From Aedes albopictus (lineage: Eukaryota > Arthropoda > Insecta > Diptera > Culicidae): 64,000 nt of DNA. The position numbers were made by a program, and so were the translations under genes. The stretch lies in the NCBI RefSeq assembly GCF_035046485.1, contig NC_085136.1:159638754-159702753 (forward strand), read 5' to 3'. Below, in pieces: positions 10,301 to 25,300 of the stretch (position 1 is the stretch's first letter; every line of letters starts with the position of its first letter). The notes under the pieces are model-generated. The model ran no database searches. It was not told the DNA's origin and saw nothing but the letters and a program-made list of their open reading frames with translations.

Positions 10301-13300
10301 ATTTTCTATTATTATTACTATTTATTAACGACACTTTACCATTATTGTGGCATTCGTGTCAAAGATTTTCTATGAAATCACCGTCTTATTCATTTGAACC
10401 TTATGTAACGCTACATAATACCACAAGATAATAGCAAGCAACGATGAATAACATTTCTGGATCCCTATCTTCGATAATTGACTATAAATAGCCTTTAAAC
10501 CTCTTCGATACCAGTTTTGCGATACCTTTTAGCACATGTAAAATATTCAGGCCCATGCCAATTGAATGTGAGAATACCATGTTGAAGTTTTATTCATTTT
10601 AAAAGTAGACACACATGCCTGAAATTGATTCAGATTTTTGCCAGATATCTATAGGGTGCCTGTACCAGTTATCGCACCACCTAAGAAAAACTATTTCTAC
10701 AAAAATAATAAGAAGACCGATGAATGTAAACAATAAGTCAAATGATTGATTAGCTTTCATACTTTACAGGAAAAATATAAAAACGGAGCCAAAACTACTT
10801 TTAGTATTTATTACGGCGTGTGCCAATGATAGGAACCCTGTACCAGTTATGGACACATTTGTTAATTTGGGTTCCACTTCGCACTATTTACATGCATTCC
10901 TTATGGGATTTGCCAAAACTGGTACACTATGGCGAAATAGGGTGCAAGGAGGCCGAAAAGTTAAGGAAAATGATTTATTTCTACCATAATTTGAGCAAAT
11001 TGTGAAGTTTGAATGATTGCAATCATCTTTTGTGATCGTGATCTGTTGTTCACGAAATTTTTCTTGTTGATTTGTATTTTTAAAGGTTGAAAACCAACTA
11101 TGGCGAATTTGAGTTACTATAGCCATAACTGGTACACTGAGCCTAATGGGTTCTGGGATGATGGTTCTACAGCCATTGAGGCGTATGGTGTCATGAGCTT
11201 TACGAGATTTGCCAACAATTTGATGATTCATAAATAGTGTCTAAACTGATTCATATGTGTGGGCAAGTATTCTGCTGATTCATAAGCTGTGGTTTCCGGC
11301 ATTCTTCTAGAAAGTCAAAATTTTAACATTTTTCATTAAATTGAACGAGCAAAGTGTTCACGAATAGAAGTATAGACATACTCCTACTGTTTGGTTTAGA
11401 CTACATTGAGATATATGATTTAGTTTCTTCTGTATTATTATTTTTATGATGCAAAAACCCTTAGATGATTCATACGTGTGGGGTCAGTGTATGCTATTTA
11501 ACTGTTAGTAGACAAAGATAGTTGTAGATACATATGTATACTGAAGCAACCGTGACCACTGCATAATGATCGGAAGAAATAGAATTCAACAAAACTATTT
11601 TATCGGTCTAAATCGACACTACATCTGTATGTGGTCTAGATACACTCCCGATCAAAAGTTTGGGGTCACCCCTACAAAAACATGTAATTTTTAAGGCCTA
11701 TATCTCCGCCAATTTGCGTCCGATGTCAAAACCCTAGATATCATTCAAAAGATAGTAAGTCAAAGAAACTTTGAACATGATTTAAATAGAAAAAAAATAA
11801 AAATAAAAATCGCAATCTAGCGGAACTAAATTAATTACTCCAAAACGAAACATTTCCGACACATGGTGTCTTTGACAAAGTTGTTTGACATCAGCCGGGG
11901 CATCCATTTTTTAGAACGTAGTAGTTTGCAACTCGTCCGCATAGGTGGCGCCACCATCTAACTTCTTTGTTTTACGTCCTAGAGACTTGGCGTCTTCGGC
12001 AAAGTTGTTTATTTTGGCAAAACAAATAACTCTTTCTCAGACGACAAAATTCCACAGCCTACTGTTTTCGAGTTATTAAAAAAATAAAAACTAATCAATG
12101 AAAAAAACAGATTTTTAAGCTAATTTTGACATTTTTACCAGAAACCATGTGAGTTTGAATTTTTCCCTAATGCATATGTGTCAAGCCAATCACATTGTAC
12201 GGGAATATGTCAGATATTATCATTAAAAATTTAAAATAAAAAAACAAATTCGAAAAAACAGTGTGAATTTCATGCCTTAATATCTCACAAAGCGCAAAAA
12301 ATCGTAACATCAAATTTTCAGCAAATACGAAGCAATACTGCCAAAAATTTAGAGAGGTATTTTTTGGTGTTTTTGAGATAATAGCTTTTTAGTAACAGTA
12401 TAAATATAAGTAATGGCAGCATGTAACTTTTTACTGTTACACATTAGAGAGTTTATGTCTTCGAAAAAGTTGTTCATTTTGACTAAATAAACAACTCTCT
12501 CTTAGACGTCAAAATTCCACGGCCTATTGTTTTCGAATTATTGCATATAACCTAGATTATATTGATAAAAAAATGACAATAAACACATGTTGATACAATA
12601 CTATGAACTATTTTTATTGTTTTAGTTTTACGATACATAGTAGGTCATGAACATGTCAGTTTCGTGGAGCTTCTGTTTCACAATCTTCGATCAACGTCCT
12701 TTCCATCCAGAAACAGATCCACAAGCTTTCGATAAGATATTTCGCGCTCTAAAATATAAAATGATTGACAAAATAGGTTAAGCTTAAAACACTTTGAAAT
12801 TAACATCCGAAAATTAAAAGATATCTTGACCCATGCTGACAATAGTAAACTGACATTTACTTGAACTTCTATGTATCGTCAAAGTAAAAACAATAAAAAT
12901 AGTTCATAGTATTGCATCAACATATGTTTTATTATCAGTTTTTCTCAATCACATCTAGTTTATATACAATAATTCGAAAACAATAGGCCGTGGAATTTTG
13001 ACGTCTAGGAAAGAGTTGTTTATTTAGTCAAAATGAACAACTTTTCCGAAGACATAAACTCTTAAATGTGTAACATTAAAAAGTTACATGCTGACAACAC
13101 TTATATTTATACTGTTACTAAAAAGCTATTATCTCAAAAACACCAACAAATACCTCTCTAAATTTTTGGCAGTATGTTCACCTAGTATTGCTTCGTATTT
13201 GCTGAAAATTTGATGTTGCGATTGTTTGCGCTTTGTGAGATATTTAGGCTTGAAATTCACACTGTTTTTTCGAATTTGTATTTTTATTTTAAATTTTTAA

Positions 13301-16300
13301 TGATAATATTCGACATATTCCCGTACCATGTGATTTGCTTGACACATATGCATTAGGGAAAAATTCAAACTCACATGGTTTCTGGTAAAAATGTCAAAAT
13401 TAGCTTAAAAACTGTTTTTTTATTGATTAGTTTTTATTTTTTAAATAACACGAAAACAGTAGGCTGTGGAATTTTGACGTCTGAGAAAGAGTTATTTGTT
13501 TTGCCAAAATAAACAACTTTGCCGAAGACGCCAAGTCTCTAGGACGTAAAATAAAGAAGTTAGATGGTGGCGCCACCTATGTGGACGAGTTGCGAACTAC
13601 TACGTTCTAAGAAATAGATGCCCCTGCTGATGTCAAACAACTTTGTCGAAGACACCATGTGTCGGAAATGTTTCGTTTTGGAGTAATTAATTTAGTTCCG
13701 CTAGATTGCGATTCTGGCCCTTGTGCAATGTTCGTTAGTGTTGAAATTACCCTTACTTACTAAATTCGGGGTAGCTGATTTCGAATATGTCGTCCAAAAT
13801 CTTACAAGTTATGTACTGTTTGAGTTATTTTAGGATTAAAATCCCCCAAACCGCGAATAACGCCTAAACGTAGGCAATGGCTTAAGGAATTGATAGTCTA
13901 CTTTGAAAAAAATCGTATATTTTACTAAAAAAGAGCATTTTCATAAAAGTTTCGTTTATTAAATCCAACTCTAGGATATAACTAAAGTAATACAGTGATT
14001 TCGAACCTCATATATTGTATCTAGTATTCACGCCAAGCATGAATGTTAGACAATGTACATTAGGGTGCCAATGAAAATCGAATTTTCGAATTTCAAAAAC
14101 GGGTAGTGCTCAAAAGTTTCGTCTCCTCAAAAAAAGTCCCCATGCAAAATTTCAGCTCAATCGGACTTCGCTAAGGGGTGGCCCAAAGCGGTCAAAGTTT
14201 GGCTGTTTTGAAACACGAAAAATATCCCAAGGTAGGGATACATGAAAATTTCGAAATCGAAAATTTTTTTTTGATGCCAAATGCCTTAAAAGTGCATGAA
14301 ACGTCGAGATCTGGTGTTATCTCAAAAATTTTTTTTTTGAAAAAAAATGACTTTTTGGACTTAGAAAATTTTTGAGTTGGGGGAGTGAAATGAATTTGAA
14401 ATGGAGGATTTGAATTTAGTTGCTGAAATATTCAAAGCAATAGTACTGGAACATGTCTTATATCATCGTTGGCAACTACTAGCATACTATATATCATATA
14501 TCTTTAGGGTGGTTCACTTATTTTGCATTAGGGTGGTCCTTTTTGTAGAAAAATTAAAAAAAAAAGATAATAGTATTAAAAAATCTCATATAACTGTAAG
14601 TCATTTTCAATGTTGAATATATATAATATTTCATTAGGGTGGCTCATTTATATTTATTTAGGTTGGTTCTTTGAGATGGAAATTAAGAACAAAAAAATAT
14701 TTCCAGAAAACTTACCAGTCATATTTTTGTATAGTTTCAAACCATGATCCTTTATTGGCATGTAACACTTTGTTAAGATATTCCTAGACCAACATGTGGA
14801 AAGGGCGTAACAACCATTGCGAATTTCTGCTTCTCCTGTCCCTCCCGGGCATATCCCCAATTATTCATGAAATCTTTTATTTTCTTTTTTAAATTTTGAA
14901 TCTTTTTTTTTTTTGGTGCTTCACTTATTTTGCATAAGGGTGGTCCTTTTTGTAGAAGAATAAATAAAAAAAAACATAATAGTATTTGTATTGTATTTTC
15001 CGTTAGGGTTGTTTTATTTTTGGAAATTAAGATCAAAATATACTTCCAGAAAATTCAACCAGGTAATCTTTTTTGTATAGCTTCAAGCCATGATTTCCTA
15101 CAAATCTTTCGGTGACTTATCAATAATGAGATATTCTCTAATTATTATCTTTCCTCTCGTTCTATTTCATTAATCACGGCATCAATATAGTAATTAAAAC
15201 CGATTTCTATCTACAGAATTAAATATTGTGGTACGGACTACCAAAGGGATTTATTTACTAGAGAGGTTCATCTCATTGTAAGATTTTGAAAAGTTTTGTG
15301 AGACTAAATTCAAATATTTGGGTAAATATTTATTCAGCTGTTTCTATGAGGAAGAAGAGTTAAGTTTGAAGAGTAGAACTGTTTCTTGAACCCCTAAGAT
15401 GGGGAAGTTTTTCATTAATGCGGTATAAGCAGATATAATTTACTTTTGCAATGGTCAAGGCCAAGCATGTCCGTACTGAGCGGATGAAATTTATGCTCTT
15501 TTGATTTACACCACCAAAATTATCGTATTCATGCAATCTTCCTACACTGAGCGAAAAATTCACTTCAATTCCACTGGAAATCATAAGTAGATTTTTTCCA
15601 TCTAACTAAACATTTGAAGCCTACATGATTGGTTAGTGAAAATATTCCACTGGAAAAATCCAATAGCATTTAAGTGAAATTTTTCACTACAGAATTTAAT
15701 AAAATTTAAGTAAATTTTCAGTATATTTGGAACAACTTTTGGCCATTTTTGTTTTTGTTTTGTCTGTTTCGAGATTATTAAAAAAAATTGGTTTGTCTCC
15801 GTTTTACCGGAGACCCCCAAACGGTTCCCTAGTAAGGATGGAAACATAAAAATCACAGAACATATTGCCATCATCACACTCATGCTTGGTTCGTTAGTGA
15901 TGGCTGACAATAATTCGCTTCATTTTTCATACATTCGACTTCAGTAAAACCCACTAGAAAATCATATACATTTTACAATACAATACAGTACCAAATTTTT
16001 AATAGCTTTTCTTTGGAGTTTCACTAAGTTTTCAAGCGAATTTTACTTAATTCATTTGAACTCACTGAAAACATCATTTTTGAACGGTTACTTGAGTTTT
16101 TTCAGTGAAACTAAAATGTATTTTCCTCTCAGTGTATCTTAACTGGTAGAAGGATGTTGAAATAATTTAAATTTTCGAACTGTCAAAAAACCACACCGCA
16201 GTACCACACCACAGATAACAGATGTTTATGCTAGTACAAATTTTTCGCAGAATCCTGTGTAAATGTTCAAAATGATATACGTTGGCTCACTACCGCCATC

Positions 16301-19300
16301 TACTCAACTGGTTGCGACATTACATCTAACTTGAATGCAAAAATAGTTCAAAGTTCCACTTTCATTCAAGATCGAATACAATCTTGAATGTAAAATTGCG
16401 TAGTGCATGCAATCTTGAAAGCGATCACTGACTATCGATCACTGCGCCATCTCTAAATGATTGCCACATGAGTTTCAGCTGCTCGTTACATACAAAATGG
16501 CTGTTGAGCATTTTTACACACATTGCCAATATAAGCATAAACGTCTGTTATCTGTGACCACACTGAGCCAAAAGCCCAAAATCGCATATTTTGCCCTATA
16601 AATCGGGGTATAGCTCAAAATTGTGACGTGCTGGAGCAAATCTGAGCCCGGATTCGGATTCAGCGACCCAAAAACTGTCAGAGACACATAAGTTTGCTTT
16701 TGAGACAGACCAAAATTTATTTTTTGTTTCGCCGTCTTATGTGCTCTCTCTTGTCCGGAATCCTTGTTGGAAACTGATATTACGCAGAGGAATAGCAAAA
16801 AAGAAAAGGAAAATAAAAGTTCAAAAAATCAGATGTAATTTAATGTAATGTACCAAAAACCTATCAGCATGAATTTAGTAAATATCACGAAAACGTTCCC
16901 ACTCTTCCGTTACGTCCCTTTTACTACGACCAGGCTTGTTCGCACTGAGCGTATGAAAATTATGCTCTATTGATTTACACCACCGAAATCATCGTATTTA
17001 TGAAATCTTCCTATCTTAACTGATAAAAGGATGTTGAAATAATTTAAATCTCTTTTCGAACTGTCAAAAAACCGCACCGCAGTACCACACTGAGCACACG
17101 GAGAGAATTTCACTCGGGTGAATTTTAACGCTCCGTGCGGAACTGCGTTGAGGTTTTTTGACAGTTCGAAAAGACATTTAAATTATTTCAACATCCTTCT
17201 ATCAGTTAAGATAGGAATATTGCATGAATACGATAATTTTGGTGGTGTAAATCAATAGAGCATAAATTTCATCCGCTCAGTACGGACACGCTTGGCCACG
17301 ACCATTGCAAAAGTAAATTATATCTGCAAATACCGCATTAATGAAAAACTTCCCCATCTTAGGGGTTCAACAAACAGTTCTGCTCTTCAAACTAAACTCT
17401 TCTTCCTCATAGAAACAGCTGAATAAATGTTTACTCGAGTTTTTGAATTTAGTCTCACAAAACTTTTCAAAATCTTACAATGAGATGAACCTCTCTAGTA
17501 AATAAATCTCTTTGGTAGTCCGTACCACAATATTTAATTCTGTAAATCGCCCAGCTAACACAAAGTCTTATATGATGTTGTATAGGATGCTAAAGTGGAG
17601 GCCATATACGGACAAGCTTCCATTTAACCACGTGAAAAGTGTGCGTATATCGCCTCCACTTTTGCATCGTATTCAACATCATATACGATCTTGTGTTGAC
17701 TGGGCGGTTTTAATCACTATATTGATGCCGTGATTAATGAAATAGAACGAGAGGAGAGATAATAATTAGAGAATATCTCATTATTGATAAGTCACCGAAA
17801 GATTTGTAGGAAATCATGGCTTGAAGCTATACGAAAAAGATTACCTAGTTGAATTTTCTCGAAGTATTTTTTGATCTTAATTTCCAAAAAAACAACCCTA
17901 ACGGAAAATACAATACAAATACTATTATCGTTTTTTTTATTTAATTTTCTACAAAAAGGACCACCCTTTTGCAAAATAAGTGAAGCACCAAAAAAAAAAA
18001 AAAAGATTCAAAATTTAAAAAGAAAATGAAAGATTTTATGAATAATTGGGGATATGCCCGGGAGGGACAGGAGAAGCAGAAAATCGCAATGGTTGTTACG
18101 CCCTTTCCACATGTTGGTCTAGGAATATCTTAACAAAGTGTTACATGCCAATAAAGGGTCATGGTTTTAAACTATACAAAAATATGACTGGTAAGTTTTC
18201 TGGAAATATTTTCTTGTTCTTAATTTCCATCTCAATGAACCACCCTAATTAAAAATGAATGAGCCACCCTAATGAAATATTTTATATTTTCAACATTGAA
18301 AATGACTTACAGGTATATAAGTTTTTTTTAATACTATTAGCCTATTTTTTAAATTTTTCTACAAAAAGGACCACCCTAATGCAAAATAAGTGAACCACCC
18401 TAACGATATATGATATATAATATGCTAGCAGTTGCCAACGATGATATAAGACATGTTCCAGGACTATTGCTTTGAATATTTCAGCAACTAAATTCAAATC
18501 CTCCATTTCAATTTCATTTCACTCCCCCAACTCAAAAATTTTCTAAGTCCAAAAAGTCAATTTTTTTCCAAAAAAATTTTTTTTAGATAACACCAGATCT
18601 CGACGTTTCATGCACTTTTAAGGCATTTGGCATCAAAAAAAAATTTTCGATTTCGAAATTTTCATGTACCCCTACCTTGGGTTATTTTTCGTGTTTCAAA
18701 ACAGCCAAACTTTGACCGCTTTGGGCCACCCCTTAGCGAAGTCCGATTGAGCTGAAATTTTGCATGGGGACTTTTTTTGAGGAGACGAAACTTTTGAGCA
18801 CTACCCGTTTTTGAAATTCGATGGTCAAATTTTTCCCATACATTCCATTGGCACCCTAATGTACATATCTCATTGCGTTACGAAACACAGTTATGGAACA
18901 ATCGATTTATTGCAATGTTTATGAAATTCAATTTTCATGAATTGCATGTCATTTAATCGCAAAATGATAGCAGGTTACGATATACCATTCGATAGCAGAA
19001 ACTGATTCAATGTAAAATGCTTGTTTGAACATTTCATGTGGTCGGTCAAGCCGATCAATATTACCCCGCTGATCAATGATACCCCGTTTTACGGTATCGG
19101 CCAAAAGTTTGGGGTCACTATCGTAAAACATGGAAAGGTGATTTGTTGATAACTTTATTATTTTTCATTCAATTTTAATTCTTCTTGGCTTATTTGAAAC
19201 ATAATGAATGGTTCTTACTGCATAGACATTGAACCACAAATATTTCTTAAAATTTACATACTAAATCTTTTACGTTAAGAATGCCTCATTTTTTGAAATG

Positions 19301-22300
19301 TGGATGAAGTGTGTTGTTAACTTTACATAACATTTTTATACATATAAAATCATTGAATACGTTAAATTAAAGACACCAAACGTAAATTTAATTAGTTTTC
19401 TTTGAAATGAGCCAAAAAGAATTGAAATTGAACTATAGATGACGAAGATATCATCAAATCACTTTTCCAAACTTTTGGCTGATACATCATATTGAGGGGT
19501 GACTCCAAACTTTTGGTCGGTTATAGAGAAGGCTCCTAGCAATATCATAAACTTCCTCTAAAATGCTACGTCTTTAATGGACGGTTCCTAACAACAAATA
19601 CTTCATGTCATTATTTTGCGTGTTTCTCTTCGGTAGAAAACAAAAGATTTTATCCAGGGCGTTTTTTACAGATATTAAATTAAACATAGCTCCATATGTT
19701 TAAATCACAGGTCTATCTAATGCAAAGTATTTATTTTATTCTCTTATGAATAAGAAAACTTTTAAGTTGAAATTCGACTTCTGGTTGATGTTCTGAATTT
19801 CTGTGTAACAAATCTGGTGTTCTGGTTCAAAAGAGAATCCTAAATTATATTCTTTGTATTGGATAGATTTATAATTGAAACATGTAAAGCTATGTTCAAT
19901 ATCAATATGTGAAAATCCACGTATAAAAATACCCAAAAATTGTTTTGACTCAAAAAAAAAAACCATTTTATGTTGGGTTAGATTTAGATAATAGCAATTT
20001 AATTACTTTGATCCATTTTGAATTCTATTCTTATTGGTTGGTGTGGGGTTTGGTTCTCCGAAATAGGATTAATTTAATTTCGCAAATGGGCATGTATTCC
20101 AAATTGACTTCAATTTATTTTTTAACTTTTTTTAGCGTGATCGTTTTTTCAATATTTCAATTTTTTACTTGAAAGTTTACACAAATTCCTTAAAGTCACA
20201 CATACCACACTTTTTTGCAGGTCATGTTATTTTTAAGTTATATTGGTATAAATAAAATAGTCAAAAACTTAAGCCCTTTTCAAATATTAGTGTAGATATA
20301 TTTAAAAAAAAAACAAACATAGTCTTCATACCTACACAGTTCCATTGAAATCTGAGAGGGTGCTGCCAACCCCAAAATCTAGTTTGCGGGAAATTCGTCA
20401 TGCACTCTAAAAAAACACGCAACCAAAAATGTTCAAAGTGCCGTAACTTTTTTGTACATTTTTTACCACTATAAAAATTTTACAGATGATAGCTAACAGA
20501 ATGAACTTTATTCCCACAAAAAAACACGAAGGTAAAAAAATAACTTTTTGAGATATTTAATTTTTAGTACCTAACAAAATTCAGTTTTTTCAGAAGAAAA
20601 ACTAAATAAATTTTTCAATGCGTAGCCGCCATATATTATTCTACAACTTTGCTGAAGACATCTTTCCGATCGAACAAGCCGTTTCCGTGTTATAATTTTT
20701 TATTTGCTTGTGTTCCATTTTTTCATAGGCCCTATTTGAAAGTTAGTCGAGACAAAATATGAACTTTTGATATGAAAAAATGGTTTCTCACATGAAAAGG
20801 AATAGTATACAAAAATATCAAGTAAATTAAAAACATCGATTAAAATGGATTCGTGTTGGTCCGTGGAAAGCCTCATTGCACTAAGGGCCAGAATCGCAAT
20901 CTAGCGGAACAAAATTAATTACTCCAAAACGAAGCATTTCCGGCAATGGTATCTTCGACAAAGTTGCTTGACATTAGCAGGGGCATCTATTGATAAGAAC
21001 GTAGTAGTTCGCAAATCGTCCGCATAGGTGGCGCCACCATCTAACTTCTTTGTTTTACGTCCTAGAGACTTGGCGTCTTCGGCAAAGTTGTTCATTTTGG
21101 CAAAATAAACAACTCTTTCTCAGACGTCAAAATTCCACAGCCTACTGTTTTCGAGTTATTTTAAAAATAAAATACATTCAATGAAAAACCAGTTTTTTAA
21201 GCTTATTTTGACATTTTTACTAGAAACCATGTGAGTTTAATTTTTTTTTCCAATGCAAATATGTCAAACCAAACACATTCTAAGGAAATATGTTCAATAT
21301 TATCATTAATAATTAGAAATTAAAATACAAATAGTGTGACATATTAGAATTTAATTAGAAATTAAAATACAAATAGTGTGAATTTCAAGCCTTAATATCT
21401 CACAAAGCGCAAAAAATCGCAACTTCAAATTATCAGCAAATATGAAGCAATACTAGGTGAACATACTGTCAAAAATTTGGAGAGGCATTTTTTGGTGTTT
21501 TTGAGATAATAGCTTTTTAGTAACACCATAAATATAAGTAGTGCCACCAGCGTGTAACTTTTTACTGCTGCACATTAGAGAGTTTTTGTCTTCGAGAAAG
21601 TTGTTCATTTTGACTAACTAAATAACTGTTTCTTAGATGTCAAAATTCCACGGCCTACTGTTTTCGAATTATTGTATATAAACTATATTTTATTGATAAA
21701 ATTTGTCAATAAACACATTTTGATGCAATAGTATGAACTATTTTTTATTGTTTTAATTTTTACGATACATAGTAGGTCATGAAAATGTCAGTATACTATT
21801 GTCAGCATGGCTCAAGGTAACTTTTAATTTTTTGCATGTTATTTTCCAAATGTTTTAAGCTTAACCTTTTTTGTCGATCATTTTAAATTTTAGAGCGCGA
21901 AATATCTTGCTGAGAGCTCGTAGATTTGTTCCTGGATGGAAAGGACGTTGATCAATCTCTAGAGATTGAGAAACTGGAGCTCCACGAAACTGACATTTTC
22001 ATGACCTACTATGTATCGTAAAATCAAAAACAATAAAAAATAGTTCATACTATTGCATCAAAATGTGTTTTATTGACAAATTTTATCAATAACATCTAGT
22101 TAATACACAATAACTCGAAAACAGTAGGCCTTGGAATTTTGACGTCTAAGAAACAGTTGTTTATTTAGTCAAAATGAACAACTTTCTCGAAGACATAAAC
22201 TCTCTAATGTGTAACAGTAAAAAGTTACACGCTGGCACTACTTATATTTATGGTGTTACTAAAAAGCTATTATCTCAAAAACACCAAAAAATACCTCTCC

Positions 22301-25300
22301 AAATTTTTGACAGTATGTTCACTTAGTATTCCTTCGTATTTGCTGAAAATTTGAAGTTGCGATTTTTTGCGCTTTGTGAGATATTAAGGCTTGAAATTCA
22401 CACTATTTTTTCGAATTTGTATTTTAATTTCAAATTTTTAATGATAATATTGAATATATTTCCTTAGAATGTGTTTGGTTTGATATATTTGCATTGGGAA
22501 AAAAATTAAACTCACATGGTTTCTTGTAAAAATGTCAAAATAAGCTTAAAAAACTGGTTTTTCATTGAATGTATTTTATTTTTAAAATAACTCGAAAACA
22601 GTAGGCTGTGGAATTTTGACGTCTGAGAAAGAGTTGTTTATTATGCCAAAATGAACAACTTTGCCGAAGACGCCAAGTCTCTAGGACGTAAAACAAAGAA
22701 GTTAGATGGTGGCGCCACCTATGCGGACGAGTTGCGAACTACTACGTTCTTATCAATAGATGCCCCTGCTGATGTCAAGCAACTTTGTCGAAGATACCAT
22801 GTGTCGGAAATGCTTCGTTTTGGAGTAATTAATTTCGTTCCGCTAGATTGCGATTCTGGCCCTTAGTGCATTGGTCATTTGTTCACTGGTCATTTCATTG
22901 TTGGAAATGCATTGGGGCCGTCCATATACCACGTGGACAACTTGGAGGGGGGAGGGGGTTCGGGAAAAGTCCACGCTTGTCCACGGAGAGGGGGGTGGGG
23001 GTTTGTCAAATGCCCACGTGGACAACATTGATAGAACAATTAAAAAACAAAGATACTTTAACGAAACAAATAATAATAAGTAATTTTCGAAACAATTTTC
23101 ATAGCATCTCCCGGAGCAACTTTTGGAAAAAATCCTGAGGATTTATTAAAAAAAAGTCTGGAGGAGTTACAAGATGAAATTCCAGGAGATAATTTTGGTT
23201 GATTTCCAGAATAAACTTTCGATGAATACTCCTGGGAACTTATCATACGCCTAAGCTAGTATTAGCATAAAGCGAGTCGCACAAATTCGTAGGTGTTACA
23301 TTCCTAGAATGCTGTTATGAGAGTTGCCTTCTTCCCGTCTGTTGTCAAAGCACAAAGATTTATGACTGATATCTGACTCTACGACAAGATCGAAGCAATC
23401 CGGAAGAGTATACTAAAAGTTCTCTTTTAAAAGAATTCCTGGATAAAAGTCCCGGAAAACATTCGAAAAATTTCCTGAAGAAACTTCCACAAGAGTTCCA
23501 GCAGAAATTTTCGAAGAAACTATTGAAGATTTTGCGGAGGATTTTCCAGAAAAATCCGAGCAAAAAGTTTTAGACGAAATTTACGATAATACTTTCGGAA
23601 AAGTTCCGGGAGAAACTCCTGACAGAATTTCCTGGAAAACTTCAGGAAAAATACAGAAGAACTCCCGGGAAAGTTTCTGTCAGAATTCCCGGAAGAATTA
23701 CCAGAATCTTCGGGAGAGCTTCTGGAAGAATCCTTAAAGAAATTTCTGAAAAACTCGCAGAGAAACTCCTTATAGAATTCCTTGATCAATTATTGAAAAA
23801 ATAGGAAAATGGAAAAAATAGGAAATAGAAAATAGGAATTTTTCGCAAAAATTCCCTCATGTAGAAATACTGCAGCATTTCTTCGAAGAATCCTCAGGAA
23901 AACTTCCGATAGAATTCCCAATGGAGTTTCTGCAAGAGTTCCACTGAAACTCATGGGTGGAAGTCTTAGAGGAATTTTCGGTGAAACTCCTAGAGAAATT
24001 CCAGGTGAAAATTCAGGAGTGGCATTCCTAGAAGAATACCTAGGGAACCCAATAGTACCACCTAAAGGAATACCCGGTGAAACTCTTGGAGAGATTCCCT
24101 ACCATACATCTGGAAGAATTCCTAGAGGAACTTATGAGAAAGTTCCCGAAGCAACTCCCGGTAAAACCTTTGAAAGAATTCCCCGTAGAACCCCCAGCGG
24201 AATCCTAATTGGAAATATTAGTAGGGTTTCAAGAAAAATCACTAGTGGTACTTCTAAAGAAATTTCCGAAGGATCTCCTTCAGGAATTAACATTGGACTT
24301 CCAAAGGACTACCCAGTGGCACTCCTAGACGAATTTGCCGTGGTATTTCTCGAGGAATTCTAGGTGAGGAATCCCTTTAAAAAGTTCACTATGAATTAAT
24401 AAAACATCTGAAAGAATCTGTGGCGGAATTCCTGGAGGATTCCACAATGGAAGACTTTGTGGAGAACTTTTCTCAACAAATTATGACAATCATGGATTGA
24501 AAAACATTCCATTGAATTAAAAATAATGTTGTACATACTTCTGTTAGAAAGACTTTAAAAGATTCACTCAAAGGGGGTTTCCCCTTGCAATTATTACGTT
24601 AAAAAATCAATAAATTATAATTTGTACCTATTACGAGAACTTCAGAATATTTGTAATTCATTAAATTATAAACTATATATAAAACATTGCTTACAAACAA
24701 AAATTAATTTTTTATAAAAGTTAAAAATCGAAAAAGTGAAAAATCTTTTGTTATGACCACGTGAACATTGGGGGAGGGAGGTAGGGGTTAACGTAAAGTC
24801 CACGCTTGTCCACGGGGAGGGGGCAGGAGGTCAAAAACTACGATTTTTCTGTCCACGTGGTAGGGTAAGTGTACCAGTGATGGCTATAGTACCAATTGTT
24901 CGCCATAGTTGATTTTCACCCTTTCACGATGTAAATCAACAAGAAAAAAATTTGTGAAAAATAGATCACGTTCACAAAAGATGGTTGCTTTCATTTAAAC
25001 TTCACATTTTGCTCAAATTATGGTAGAAAGAAATCATTTTCCTTAAAATTTCGGCTTCTTTGCACCCTTTTTCGTCATAGTGTACCAATTATGGCTAACC
25101 CCATAAGGAATGCATGCAAATAGTGCGAAAAGGAACCGAAGTTAAAAAATATAACCATAATTGGTGCAGGGTTCCTATCATTGGCACACGCTGTAATAAA
25201 TACTAAAAGTAGTTTTGGGTCAGTTTCTATATTTTTCCTGTAAAGTATGGAAACTAAGCTATCTTTTAACATATTGATGACATTCGTTGGTCCTCTCGTT

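Larger units (their letters stand above)
5085..11490. mobile_element. Composite nest: probable outer element with TGACCCCACAC ends split by at least five later insertions
   Basis: The left end reads ACAGTGACCCCACAC with GAATCA soon after. The right end reads TGATTCATACGTGTGGGGTCAGTGTA. These are inverted, and GATTCAT motifs recur just inside the ends (5105-5125, 7659, 11225-11275, 11460). Between them lie the elements at 5457-7569, 7671-9520, 9647-9898, 9912-10230 and 10654-11143. That these ends belong to one element is an inference. Confidence 0.4.
14053..18866. mobile_element. Giant 4.8-kb foldback element
   Basis: The ends read ATGTACATTAGGGTGCCAATG and its mirror (18846-18866). The arms are mirrored across most of their length, for example 14085-14240 with 18680-18840, 14500-15120 with 17790-18400, and 15120-15540 with 17200-17770. 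The centre is near 16,900-17,150. At least three MITEs sit in one arm with intact empty sites in the other, so the original element was nearer 3.7 kb. No transposase frame is visible. Confidence 0.88.
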
